Origin: Semisulcospira habei
Lineage: Eukaryota; Mollusca; Gastropoda; Semisulcospiridae
Direction: 5' to 3'
DNA length: 64,000 nt
NCBI GenBank assembly: GCA_036245525.1
Contig: BTPG01000007.1
Span: forward strand, 125,639,815-125,703,814
Numbering within the stretch: the stretch's first letter is position 1; each line of letters opens with the position of its first letter. A model generated the notes under the pieces. That model was not told the DNA's origin, ran no database searches, and saw only the letters and a program-made list of their open reading frames with translations. Both the position numbers and the translations under genes were made by a program. Positions 33,430 through 44,321 of this stretch are shown one piece after another.

Positions 33430-33630
33430 CGGGATCAAGCAAAGGCGCAGGGTCCTGGTAGATCAAAGTGGCGCAGTTGTAGTGCGAATGAACTGATCAG
33501 CGTTCATAGGCAGCAGCCGTCCCTGTCCCCCAAAACGAACCGCCCGGCGCATGAACCGCCTCTTGCCAGCCATGAGGTGTTCATTGTCGGTCTGGCGCCG
33601 TGGGCGTTAAACTCCGACCTATTAATGAGC
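33430..33630 (+). repeat. SINE-1, old partial copy
   Basis: GGTCCTGGTAGATCAAAGTGG through GGGCGTTAAACTCCGACC; body substitutions are numerous and the tRNA head is gone. Confidence 0.75.
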
Positions 33631-33837
33631 CCATCGTAGTTCCGAAGCCTGTCTCCCTCCTTGTCTCCCGGCATTTTTACACGCTTTGTAGTCACTGCGT
33701 TTGGTGTGAATTTTCTACTGCAAAGACTGTACCTGTGAAGCGTGGAAATTCCTTCTAATGCCACGCGTTATTTTTGAAACCACCGCACGAAAACGCCAAG
33801 AAAATAAACCTGTCTGAAGAGCACGGCTGCAAGGTAG

Positions 33838-33905
33838 TGTCAGCAAGAGGCATAGAAACTAATGAGCAGTTGCGGGGTGTTCAGTAATTTATCTCGACAG
33901 TGAAA
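33838..33905. repeat. H1 relic
   Basis: CAGCAAGAGGCATAGAAACTAA with a GCAGTTGCGGGGTG centre; arms no longer pair well. Confidence 0.55.
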
Positions 33906-34021
33906 AGTATATATATATGTATAAATTAGCTTTCAATGCACATATGGATGTTGTAGCAGTTTGAATGTCGTGCGCGAGTTTCATACACATAAATCTAGTT
34001 CAAAGCCCGCGCAAGATACCT

Positions 34022-34088
34022 ACGTTGGTCCGTGGTTTTAGAGCTTTCGTGCTCAGCCTTAAGGTCCAAATCACAGACCAGCACACCG
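34022..34088. repeat. H5 hairpin
   Basis: GTTGGTCCGTGGTTTTAGAGC facing AAGGTCCAAATCACAGACCAGC. Confidence 0.65.
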
Positions 34089-34104
34089 TACTAAGCAATA
34101 AACA

Positions 34105-34790
34105 ATGTATCGTTACATTGTTGTGTAATGTTCTGTGCATCTACTGTGGGAAATCAGGGTATTTACCCGACCACATATAGTAGCGCACCTTCATGTTTGT
34201 GTATGTATGTTTCTCCTGCCTACTTCCTAAGTTCCGGAGAAAGACATGGGTTATATAAGAGACCTGATCCATTCTTTTTGAGGATGGAAATGATTGTCTT
34301 ATTCTATACCTGCGTATTTCTCTGTGGGCTGGCGATTGGGTGCCTGATAGGCGGGGGCAGGGGATCTAACTGTTGTCTGTCCAGCGCTGTGATTCCCCTT
34401 GGTTTGAGTACTGACAATTCTGCCAGCGCTAGCCTCACCTATCTGGTTTGTGAGTATCATGTATAACTCGAGGCAAAATTTGTATCGTTACATTGTTGTG
34501 TAATGTTCTGTGCATCTACTGTGGGAAATCAGGGTATTTACCCGACCACATATAGTAGCGCACCTTCATGTTTGTGTATGTATGTTTCTCCTGCCTACTT
34601 CCTAAGTTCCTGAGAAAGACATGGGTTATATAAGAGACCTGATCCATTCTTTTTGAGGATGGAAATGATTGTCTTATTCTATACCTGCGTATTTCTCTGT
34701 GGGCTGGCGATTGGGTGCCTGATAGGCGGGGGCAGGGGATCTAACTGTTGTCTGTCCAGCGCTGTGATTCCCCTTGGTTTGAGTACTAAT
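34105..34790 (+). repeat. LTR-like repeat R1, tandem copies of a ~376-bp unit
   Basis: TGTATCGTTACATTGTTGTG starts at 34106 and again at 34482. The first unit is complete, the second stops after GGTTTGAGTACT. Unit contents: TATATAAGAG box, TGCCTGATAGGCGGGGGCAG, no ORF with a domain. Two LTRs fused end to end or a miniature LTR element are both possible. Confidence 0.75.
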
Positions 34791-34950
34791 AAGATCTAAA
34801 ACTCGATAAACTGCACATATAACACAGTAACCTTCACTTGTAACAAGGTATCCATAAGGCCACCTAGTCCATGCAGCAACGAGTAAAAAAATGTAGCTCG
34901 CGATAATTGTCTGCATTATAAATGTTATCAGTATACTGAAAAAGCCTGAC

Positions 34951-35163
34951 TTAACTCATTCTACCCCAGACACACCACAGCAAGATAAGGATCGACCATG
35001 ATAGTTCAAGGGTGATGCCAGAATAGCTTGGCGCCTATGGGCGCCAAGCTATTCTGGCATCACCCTTGAACTATCATGGTCGATACAGCCCTGCACTGCA
35101 ATGCAGTCTTCAGAGGACAACGGCAAAATATTGGGATTTCGATCTCGGGGTAGAATGGGTTAA
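34951..35163. mobile_element. H2 hairpin MITE, CATCA/TGATG subtype
   Basis: TTAA at 34951 and 35160. Core GGGTGATGCCAGAATAGC / GCTATTCTGGCATCACCC, loop TAT. Differs from 22342 in both arms at matching sites. Confidence 0.85.
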
Positions 35164-35380
35164 ATTGTGAAGTTTGAATGCCGTAGTACGCCGGAGAGTT
35201 CCCTCCGATACGCTCCAAAAGGCAGTGGACAAATTAACCTCTGGTACGCGTGCCTACTCACACGGATTGTGCCAAGAAGGGTAGGAATTCTTAGTTCAGG
35301 CACGGCAACATTGATAACGCTGAAGTGGTCACTGTGGTTTACTTCTTTTGGACACTATACCCCGTGCACACTGTCCAGTG

Positions 35381-35594
35381 TTAACTCATTCCGCCCGACG
35401 GCCGTATTTCCCAAATTTTGGAGGCGTCATCTAATGACTACGCACCAGTTGCAGGAGATGGGTCGACCATGATATTTTAAGGGCAGTGCCAGATTAGCTT
35501 GGCGCCGACAGGCGCCAAGCTAAGCTGGCACTACCCTTAAATTATCATGGTCGACCCATCTCCTGCTGTAGTGCGTCAGGACTGAATGGGTTAA
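35381..35594. mobile_element. H2 hairpin MITE, 214 bp
   Basis: TTAA at 35381 and 35591; the element is the inverse orientation of 22342 and of the same length. Right arm has one unmatched change (GCTAAGCTGG). Confidence 0.85.
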
Positions 35595-36326
35595 AATGTC
35601 CAAGACTTTTCAAATCTAGGGCGAGAGGTCACCTAATAACGATCGCGACATTTACATCAGTACTGCAATGAACCTCATTCTGTGGGGAAAAGGTTTGGGC
35701 AATGTATGAGCAGGATGATCATTAAAGAGTTCAACGAGAATAATTGTACAGACAACCATACGACTAAACACGGCTGTCTTGCTTTACGGCACACTGAGCG
35801 ACATTCTCGTAGGAAGGTAGACTTTGAAAAATGATGGACAGTTTAACAGCGGACAGTGTACACGGTGTACATGGGTTCAGTGTCCGAGAAAGTATTAGCG
35901 GGTTAATGACCTCTTCAGCATTGAAAACCCTTTGTGTCGGCAAAATGGCACATTCAAAGCCAGACGTCAACACATAGGTTCCGCTTACTCTCTTTCTAAG
36001 TGCATTAATTGCTTCGCTTATAACAAACTTCGGATATAACAACAATCAAATGTTGGTCCCCGGGCGTTTTTGTTCCTATCGGAAGTTCACATATATAACA
36101 AGCTGCCCTTAGTCAGTTGTAACAGAACCAGTCATGCGTGGCTGTTTACAAAAAGATGTCAAAACCTGATACAAGCGGCTTGTCTGAAATGCTCGGGTGC
36201 ATTTTTTTAAAAGGCCATCGAGGGTGAATAGTTTGACTGCGGTCACACCTGACGGCAGGAAAACAAAGAATTCTTTGTCATGCGTCAGTTTGATCAACAG
36301 AGCACAAGGTGCTAAATGGTGATTTT
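35595..36326. other. spacer with an ATAACAAAC relic
   Basis: No gene seen. 36005-36105 carries GCTTATAACAAACTTCGGATATAAC and ATATATAACAAGC, related to 23870-24130. Confidence 0.5.
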
Positions 36327-36543
36327 TTAAACCCTTTTTAGTGCAAAGAAATTTTGAACGCCACCCAACTGCAAGAGGTATAGATCCTCATGAGCCCCCG
36401 CAATTGCGGGGGCTCATGAGGATTTATACCTCTTGCTGACACCATTTTGAATCCTTGTTCCTGGGTCAGCTAAGGCTTTTTGGTGTTGAATCAAAGAAGA
36501 TTGTAGAAACAAAGTTTGCGTCTGCTGGCACATAGCGGGTTAA
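36327..36543. mobile_element. H1 hairpin MITE, 217 bp
   Basis: TTAA at 36327 and 36540. Arms GAGGTATAGATCCTCATGAG / CTCATGAGGATTTATACCTC; flanks TCGGGTTGAAT-like, closest to the 20363 copy. Confidence 0.85.
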
Positions 36544-36787
36544 GCCCTGGCGTATTTTGGACACACTGAAAACCTCGCTGTCATTCCTTGTCACAGTAAA
36601 TTGTTTTTTACTTTTTAACCCGGGTAATTTAAACGGTCCAACCAAGTTTCCGCTTTTGCTGAAAAGTGAGAATAAATTAATCGTGCTGCAGGCCAGTGTC
36701 TATAAGTGGACGCGATACTTTCCCCACATTTTTTAGTCTCTTCTGTTCATAGAAGAGATTTCTTAGCATTGAGCTGGTCGAAGCGCG

Positions 36788-39185
36788 TTATCTATCTCTA
36801 TCTATCTATATCCTGTAGTCTTGCCGACCGTTGGGGCACCACTGATGACTTGGCAAGCAGCTCCCTCCATTCCTCTCTGTTCTCTGCCATTCTCAGCGTA
36901 TCGCCCAGCTTCAGTCCTGTCCACTCTGAGATATTGTCCTCCCATCTTTTCCTCTGTCTTCCTCTCCTTCGTCTTCCTTGCACAGTGCCTTGCAGGATTT
37001 GTTTTGGCAAGCCCTGCTGAACGCGTGACATGCCCATACCACTTCAGTTTGCGTTTTCTCACAATGGCTAATAAGTCTTCATAGGGCCCGATTGCTTGCC
37101 TGATTCTGCTTCCCACTTCCTCGTTTGTGATGTGATCTCTGTATGAGATGCCAAGCAGCCTTCGAAAACATCTCATTTCAGTGGATTGTATCCTCCTTTC
37201 AAGGTCTGCTGTGAGGGTCCATGACTCGCAGGCATACAAGAACACTGAGATGACTAAGGAGCGCATCAGTCTGATTTTGGAGCAGAGTGTGATGTTTCTG
37301 TCCTTCCATATGGTCTTCAATCTTGTCAGTGCTGTTGTTGTCTGCGCAATCCTGGACAGTATTTCTGGTTTTGATCCCTCCTCTGTCACAATGGCTCCTA
37401 AGTATTTGAATTTCTTAACTGTTTCCAGTTTTTGGCCTCCAACCATGATTTCAGTGCCAATGCCACTGGTGTTATTGGTCATCAGTTTGGTCTTCTCTGC
37501 ACTGATTTCCATCCCATATGCAATGGCTGTACTATTCAATTTTTCCACCAGCTGAGCTAGCTCCTTCTCTGTTCCTGCAAGGCCATCAATGTCGTCCGCA
37601 AAGCGCAAGTTCGTGATTGTTCTGCCTCCAATACTGACAGTTCCTTCATGATCTTTCAGAGCGTCCGTCATGATTCTTTCCAGGAAGATGTTGAAAAGAG
37701 TAGGTGAGAGCAAGCAGCCTTGTCTGACTCCAACTGTAGTCCTAAACCAGTTTCCTATTTTGCGTTAAGCAATGTACAACCAACCAACCAATCCTATTTT
37801 GCGTTGAAGCAGACTGCGCTAGTGGCCTTGTTGTAAAGGTTTGCTATGACTTTGATCAGGTTGGCATTGATGTTGTATAGCTTCATGGTGGACCAAAGGG
37901 CTGCATGCCACACCCTGTCAAACGCTTTCTTAAAATCCACAAAGACATGATAAAGGTCCTGCTGGTGCCGGAGGTATCTCTCACACAGAACTCTCAGATT
38001 GAAGATCTGCTCAGTTGTGCTGCGCCCTGGTCTGAAGCCTGCCTGTTCCTCAGCTATGATTTCCTCTGCCTGTGGCTCCAGCCTGTTCAGTAGGATCTTT
38101 AACATGACTTTGCTTGGGTGGGATATAAGACTGATCGTGCGATAGTTCTGGCATTGATGCAAGTTGCCTTTTTTGGGGAGAGTTATTATAAGTGATTGGG
38201 TCCATGGTGTGGGCCAATCCCCTGACTGCCAGATCTTATTGCAGATTGTTAGTAAGGCGCTTATCGTGTCTTCTCCCCCTTCTTGGACTAGCTCTGCTGG
38301 GATGTTGTCTGCTCCTGCTGCCTTCCCTTTTTTCAGCGACTTCACTGCAGTCTCTACTTCTTCTCGGAGGATGGGATAGTTGCCATTGTTGGTCACGGGT
38401 GGGTTGACAAGTATGCCTAGGTCCTCTGCAGCTCGGTGGTTGTACAAATCTGAGCAGTACTCCGTCCATCTCTTCAGTATGTCTTGGTCTTCCGTAAGAC
38501 AGTTCCCTTCCCTATCTTGAATGATCGAGGAGCGTCCTTGTTTTATGTTTACACTGGTCAGGTCTTTCACCAGCTGGTATGCTTTTTTGCTATTATTTTT
38601 GTTCAAATTTTCTTCTAAGTGTTTACACTGATCTTCAATCCACTTATTCTTTGCCTTTTTCATGCTTTTCTTGATATTCTGGTTAATTTCCCTGTATTGT
38701 TTAGCTCCTTCTACCTCTGATTTCTTTTTCATTAATTCTCGACGCTTGTCATATAGAACAAAGATGTCAGCTGTAACCCAAGGTTTCTTTGCTTGTCGGT
38801 GTTGGCCAAGGATCTCACTGGCTGTTTGGGTTACAACAGTGTTAAATGTGTCAATCAGTGTGTCCACGTCCGTGTCTTCTGCACCTAGAAGTAGCAGTGG
38901 TGCGAATTTTCCTCCTATCTTTGCCTGAAAGGCTTCCGCTACCTCTGGGTCTTTCAGCTTCTCGAGGTCAAACTTGATTCTGGTGGGACCCTGCTTGTTG
39001 ACCTTCTTTAGGCGGAGTCGGAAGGTCATCATCACTGACTAAGTCATGGTCGCTTCCAATGTCTGCTCCTGGAAAACTTCTTGTCTTGGCAATGTTCACA
39101 CTGGTTTGGAAGCGTCTCTTCACCATAATGTAGTCAGTTTGGTTATGGTGCTCTCCGTTCGAACTGTGCCATGTCCACCTTCCAC
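36788..39185 (-). mobile_element. LINE, endonuclease C-terminus and RT, 5'-truncated
   Basis: The minus strand starts in the endonuclease C-terminus (GSDHDLV near 39045), slips one frame at 39035, then runs open to 37794: KKGKAAGADNIPAELVQEG, NYRTISLISHPSKV, EEQAGFRPGRSTTEQIF, VDFKKAFDRVWH. After a scar at 37753-37805 the rest of RT follows (37713-36802) with LRFADDIDGLAG intact, YLGAIVTEEG and KLKWYGHVTRS. The 3' end is a (GATA)n tail at 36788-36815. A clade close to RTE/CR1-like elements is probable. Confidence 0.9.
37753..37805 (-). repeat. 25-bp retrotransposon-tail scar with 14-bp target-site duplication
   Basis: TCCTATTTTGCGTT at 37753-37766 and 37792-37805 encloses AAGCAATGTACAACCAACCA plus ACCAA. 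The (AACC)n part matches SINE-1 tails. It splits the RT frame of the host LINE. Confidence 0.85.
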
Positions 39186-39196
39186 CGGAGCGCGTT

Positions 39197-39515
39197 AGAG
39201 TCCGAAATAGCTCAGGCGGTTAAACGTCGGAGCAGGAGAGCGAAGGGAATCGCCGGGTCGTGGGTTCGAATCCCGTCCCGGCCCCGGTAGCTGAACTCAC
39301 AATCTAGGGGAAAAAAACGGATTTGTTCAATAGCATGTCCGTTGAAAGGTCCTGGTAAATCAAAGTGGCACAGTTGGAGTGCGCCTGAGTTGATCAGTGT
39401 TCAGGTCGTAATCCATAGGCAATAGATTTCCCTGTCCCTCATAACCCGCCCGTCAGGGCCGTCCATGATCACCTCGGTGCTGTGGACGTTAAACCCGAAC
39501 AAACCAACCAACCAT
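39197..39515 (+). repeat. SINE-1, full length with target-site duplication
   Basis: CGGAGCGCGTT at 39186-39196 and 39516-39526 flanks 319 bp. tRNA-derived head: A-box TAGCTCAGGCGG, B-box GGGTTCGAATCCC. The tail is GGACGTTAAACCCGAAC(AAACCAACC). This is the most complete copy in the window. Confidence 0.9.
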
Positions 39516-39526
39516 CGGAGCGCGTT

Positions 39527-40040
39527 CAAAAGCATCCAAATGCCGAGATAGGCGTGCACGTATCAGACTCTGGGAGTGAAGTAGCACGATAAACATTACA
39601 TCATGTCTGGCTACGCTAACCGCGCTGTTGAACGTACATTTGGCAGGATTTTGTGGGCTGGTGTATCCCATCTTGTTTTTATATTTGCAAGGCCTTGTTG
39701 TTCCCATCGTTTCCCTAAAAAGTGCAAACTCACTGCAAAATATTAGTACAATTTCTTTTTGAAAGTCGAAGAAGACGTGCACGATAGGTGTTCCACTCTC
39801 GGTGACCGGAAAAACTCACTCCTTCTTAACATTTTCCACTGACCGCTAAGTCATGGTCTCTGCCTATGGTTCCTACACACAGGAATGAAGCATACGTGTT
39901 CCTACAATGTCCTTGCCTTGCGATCATAGTTCAGGCGACTGAAAACTGTGTCACAAGTGCTGTCCTCTGGAGGCAAAGGACAGCAGGTCATTTTTTTTTT
40001 ATCTCACAAAAAGCAAGATTTTCATGGCATTCCTTATAAG
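39527..40040. other. spacer, no gene seen
   Basis: A 97-codon minus-strand ORF (39489-39782) carries no motif. No repeat recognised. Confidence 0.5.
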
Positions 40041-40235
40041 TACGTACATTTGCGTTTCTGAAATCTTTGTTGATTCAGCGACCAACAGACAAAACCGTCC
40101 AAAAAAACGTCGATACAAACCGGTCTCAGCAAGAGGCATAGATCCTCATGAGCCCCCGCAGTCGCGGGGGCTCATGAGGATCTATGTCTCTTGCAGTTAG
40201 ATCGTGTGCTCTTTTTCTCGGCAGTGGACGTGCTA
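40041..40235. mobile_element. H1 hairpin MITE, ends eroded
   Basis: Hairpin 40131-40197, left flank GTTGATTCAGCGACCAACAG, right flank CTCGGCAGTGGACGTGCTAA. Confidence 0.75.
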
Positions 40236-40404
40236 ATTACAAGACATACTGTTTTTTGCTTTCACAGGGACACAGTGAAAAAGCGCAGTTACGAGATACG
40301 AATAGTTGTCAAAGAAAAAAATGTCTGCCGGTGTGCTCTCTTTCGTGGTTTACACTACTTTCTGATCACCCTTCATTAAAAAAAAAACCCTGACCAATGG
40401 AAGG

Positions 40405-40560
40405 TCTACACTTACAACTACGTCTGCCTAACCTCCTCCTTCCACCCACACCCCCTCCTCCCCATCTCAGTCCTACCCCCACCACCCCCTCCTTCTTCCT
40501 ATGCCCCCGGGGCTTCCCCCCACCACCTCTCACACCCACCCCCGCCCACACCTACAGTGA
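40405..40560 (-). repeat. C-rich plus strand / G-rich minus strand tract
   Basis: The plus strand is CCTCC, CCCCCACCACCCCC and related runs; the minus strand has several G4-G5 runs within 100 bases and could fold into G-quadruplexes. Confidence 0.5.
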
Positions 40561-40880
40561 AGCAAGTTTGACCGGCGAACGGGTTCATAGCCCTAAGCGC
40601 AAGTGCAAACAAGACGATCGGTAAAATAAATTATAACCTCCCAGACTTGTTCATTCACTGTTAGGCAGCTGACGCAGAGTTTGAGAAGGAAAGGGTGACA
40701 CACTGAAGGAATTTAAGTCAGAACTGAAAGAAAGGTTAGTTGGTACTTTTGTTATGTTACTGTATGCGACTGACTGCTAAATCCTAGGTTGCCGAGGTTT
40801 TAGGCGTTTTGTAATGCATTGAAATTGTTGTAAAACTATTTTGAAAGAAGTAAGGCGATGTTGTTAGTTTCAGTCGAAGG

Positions 40881-41134
40881 GTTAACTTTGTCAGGCACTC
40901 AGTGTACTTTGGTTGTTTTATAGGTGAATGCAGCTAGTTCATTGGCCTATTCACTCTCCAGAACTAGTAAAACGCCACAGAAATGTAAGAGGCATAGAAC
41001 CTCATGAGCCCCCGCAATTGCGGGGGCTCATGAGGTTCTATGCCTCTTACATTTCTACATTACTTACTGATCTATTTGTATCTATGTGTGACTTGGACGG
41101 TTGGACTTTTTAGCGTTGAACATGCAATGGTTTA
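40881..41134. mobile_element. H1 hairpin MITE with an extended perfect palindrome
   Basis: TTAA at 40881. The palindrome 40979-41060 is perfect across at least 74 bp (AATGTAAGAGGCATAGAACC and complement). GAACC/GGTTC replaces the family's GATCC/GGATC in both arms. The right end is near GTTTAAG 41130. Confidence 0.8.
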
Positions 41135-41350
41135 AGAAATGGACCTTTTCCGACGTGGTCCACTCAATGATATCTACTTACTGTACTGTACTTGAAATGT
41201 CAGTCATATCAAGAACTCTCCGGGTGGGGTGACCTAGGGTTGAAGACAGAAAAGAAAAGCCGTTTTCATGTTTTCACGGTTGAAAAGAGCAATCTTTCGC
41301 ATGATCGCCCCGGTCTCGACATGATCTTTACCGCAGCAGGACGCTTCGCG

Positions 41351-41592
<242 letters not shown>

Positions 41593-41778
41593 TCGTAAAA
41601 CTTATAATGGGCTATTAAAAAGGATAAACAGTGACATTATCCAGCTTGTATATCAGCCGTTGCTACATCTGATTTAGTCTTCACACTAGAAAGTTCACCG
41701 ACGGGACAAAGATGTCCTTTCTCATTCAAACCATTGACAGAAAGTACCGCAAAAGACAAATTTCACCACATTGCCTGA

Positions 41779-42091
41779 TTAACCCCTTCCATGCCTGTGT
41801 TCGCTACGCACCGAGCTATTCTGGCACCACCCTTGAGCTACCCACACACTGTATTATTGTCGGTTGGGTCTTGTAAGCACTAGAAGGGCTGTATGGATCA
41901 GAGAAAAAGCACAACAGGTGGTATTATGGACAAGCACTCTAATAAATAATAACAATAACAAATAATTAATAATAAATAACTAAATAACAAATAAATAAAT
42001 AAATAAGTAAAAGCAAATTAAAAAAATTAAATGAATAAAATAAATAAAATGAATAAAATAAAATAAAGTCTATCCGAAAAGCCGTTTTGAT
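41779..42091. repeat. H2 relic, then AAT-rich simple sequence
   Basis: 41779-41860: TTAACCCCTTCCATGCC and CCGAGCTATTCTGGCACCACC. 41940-42065: AATAAATAAC-type low-complexity sequence. Confidence 0.6.
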
Positions 42092-42312
42092 GTAACCCAT
42101 GCACTGCTCAGAAAAATTGAACACGACCCAGCTGCAAGAAGTATAGATCCTCATGAGCCTCCGCAGTTGCGGGGGCTTATGAGGATCTATACCTCTTGCT
42201 GAAATCACTTTTTATCCATGTTTCCTTGACAGCTGGAGATATTTCACGTTTTTTTTTTTTATCAAAGATTTCCCAAACACAATTTGCGTCCGCTGGCACT
42301 TTAGTGGTTTAA
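42092..42312. mobile_element. H1 hairpin MITE
   Basis: Starts TAACCCATGCACTGCTC, ends GTGGTTTAAG (TTAA 42309). Arms GAAGTATAGATCCTCATGAG / CTTATGAGGATCTATACCTC. Confidence 0.8.
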
Positions 42313-42345
42313 GATTGGAATAGAAGGTACCAGTTGGTAACGGTA

Positions 42346-42492
42346 TTAACTCATTCAGCCTGGCGCACGTATTTCCCAAATTTTGGAGGCGTCATCTAAC
42401 GGCTATGCACCTGTTGCAGAAGATGGATCGACCATTGAATTATCATGGTCAACCCATCTCCTGCTGTAGTGCGTCAGGGATGAATGGGTTAA
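42346..42492. mobile_element. H2 MITE with the central hairpin deleted, 147 bp
   Basis: TTAA at 42346 and 42489, both termini intact. The inner AAGGGTAGTGCC ... GGCACTACCC section is missing, leaving TCGACCATTGAATTATCATGG. Confidence 0.85.
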
Positions 42493-42539
42493 GGGAAAAA
42501 CAAAACAAGGGATAATATCCTGACTCCCCCCCTCCCACT

Positions 42540-42631
42540 TTAACCCTATGGCTGTCGGAAGCGGATTTTGTCTTGATGATTCCTTCAAGATTCATTGGGA
42601 CAAAAATCGTTACCGACAATCAAAGGGTTAA
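42540..42631. mobile_element. H3 hairpin MITE, 92 bp
   Basis: TTAA at 42540 and 42628; TTAACCCTATGGCTGTCGG ... CCGACAATCAAAGGGTTAA. Confidence 0.8.
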
Positions 42632-42859
42632 AGTTCTTTCATGCGTGCCATCAAGTTTCTCGTAGTAATTATATAATACACCCATTCGGGGTTACGAGTG
42701 CGCATGCGATATTGTTGTACCAAACAAACATTCTGGGATAAATGTGCGTGCGGCATGTCTTTTATTAGAAACCCTAGACAAAACCTACTTTGTGTTTCAT
42801 TCTCTTGTTAGGGTGACTAAAATAGGACAATCCGACTTCTGAGCCCATGATTTGTTTGG

Positions 42860-43328
42860 TCCCCAGGAGTGCTTCTAACTTGTTCTAATGAGACAGAACG
42901 GGCTAAATATCATTTTCAAGACGAAAATGGAGTCAGCTTCACAGAGATGAAGACCATCATTAAGTCTGTGTACAGACCACCACAACGCAGACAAGAGCAG
43001 GTGACCATCTTCCGTCTGAGGACCGGGCCCGGGCACAACCGACTCAATTTCCACCTGCACAGACGCTTCCACCTCGTGCCATCTCCCCCGTGCTCTTGTG
43101 GAGAAGCAGAGCAGACCACAGAGCACATCCTCCAGGACTGTAGAAACCACCGGCTGCTGAGAGAGGAGATATGGCCGAAGCCCGCCACCCTACAAGAGAA
43201 ACTGTACGGGCCTGTGGAGGCGCTACAGAAGACCACAGATTTCATTTTGAGAACCAAACTCGAAGTGTGACGGCGTTCGAGAAGAAGAAGAAGAAGAAGA
43301 AGAAGAAGAAGAAGAAGAAGAAGAAATC
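42860..43328 (+). mobile_element. LINE 3' fragment with (GAA)n tail
   Basis: One open frame (42869-43270) gives TIFRLRTGPGHNRLNFHLHR, CSCGEAEQTTEHILQDC (a CCHC-like knuckle) and LQKTTDFILRTKLEV before TGA. This is the C-terminal end seen after the RT/RNase H region of some I-type LINEs. The tail is (AAG)n at 43279-43326. Confidence 0.8.
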
Positions 43329-43329
43329 A

Positions 43330-43738
43330 TTTTCGATCGGATTATTTCCACGGGATTGGCAATAAACGCAACTTTAAAAAAGTAATGAAATCAGCTATGT
43401 CACCAGCACAGGAGAATGATGCAGGAGGTAGTGAAGCTGAATGCCCGAGTTTTCCGAAAGTGTTTTGAGTCTGAGTCTGTTTGGTACAACACCCGCCCCA
43501 GCATGCATTACTTGTCTGAGATTCCGTATAGGTGTATTGGACACGTGCTTCTAACATTATGCTTGAGTAGCGAGAAGCGGATCAAACGACAACCTGTGAA
43601 AGGCACCACAAACTGAGCTATCATGATATATATTCTTTGCGAAGCTGACGTTTAAAAAAGGACCTTCTGAAGGTAAACATGTTACTATACTATCATGTTA
43701 TACGCTTTCAATATCTCTTTCTAAATGTTTAACTCATT
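43330..43738. other. spacer, no gene seen
   Basis: No domain-bearing ORF or repeat recognised. Confidence 0.5.
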
Positions 43739-43942
43739 GTGCACGAGGTAGGAAATACCCACATTTTGGAGATATCATCTGAGGACTGCGTTACAGTTCA
43801 GGAGACACATCGACCATGATAGTTCAAGGGTGGTGGCAGAATAGCTTGGCGCCTATAGGCGCCAAGCTATTCTGCCACCACCCTTGAACTATCATGGTCT
43901 AGCCATATTTTGCTGTGGTGTGTCGCGGGCAGAATGAGTTAC
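43739..43942. mobile_element. H2 hairpin MITE, GTGGCAG subtype
   Basis: Left TTAA at 43739, right end TTAC. Core GGGTGGTGGCAGAATAGC / GCTATTCTGCCACCACCC; both arms carry GGCAG/CTGCC where other copies have GCCAG/CTGGC. Confidence 0.85.
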
Positions 43943-44091
43943 GTATGTCTAACGATTATTTTTGGGTAAAGTTAACGTATGGATTCAGAGTGTAGCGAAG
44001 TGAAACTGAAAGCTCTCTGCAGTGTCCTCTCTTTTTTGTTCGTCGGACAGTTCCACTGACGCGGCAAGCCAAGGGCAGTAGAAAACGTCTC

Positions 44092-44316
44092 TTAACCCTT
44101 ATCATTCGGAATACACCAGTGTGTGACATAAGTTTGACTAAAATAGTTCAAGGCTGGTGCCAGAATAGCTTGGCGCCTACTAGGTGCCAAGCTATTATGG
44201 CACCACCCTTGAACTAAAGCCATTGGTCTATATCCTTATCTGTAAGTACTGTAATGTAGCTTGCACATGGCAGTGTACGCATTTGAAGCTTTTAGCCTCA
44301 GTATGATATGGGTTAA
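44092..44316. mobile_element. H2-like hairpin MITE, 225 bp
   Basis: TTAA at 44092 and 44313. Core AAGGCTGGTGCCAGAATAGC / GCTATTATGGCACCACCCTT, loop TACTAG. Outer sequence (GGAATACACCAG) is diverged from the type. Confidence 0.8.
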
Positions 44317-44321
44317 TTACT

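Noticed and set aside
39197..39285. tRNA gene
   Set aside because: A- and B-boxes are present, but the head continues into a SINE body and tail with target-site duplications. Acceptor-stem pairing was not found. The heads at 2546, 11548, 20714 and 33340 are treated the same way.
39489..39782. 97-codon minus-strand ORF as the LINE endonuclease
   Set aside because: None of the endonuclease motifs seen in the other LINEs is present, so the LINE at 36788-39185 is taken as truncated at the SINE insertion.
40131..40197. Intrinsic terminators or microRNA genes at the H1 hairpins
   Set aside because: Rho-independent termination does not apply to an animal genome. The stems belong to a dispersed TTAA-flanked repeat. 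Small-RNA production is possible but not shown by the sequence.
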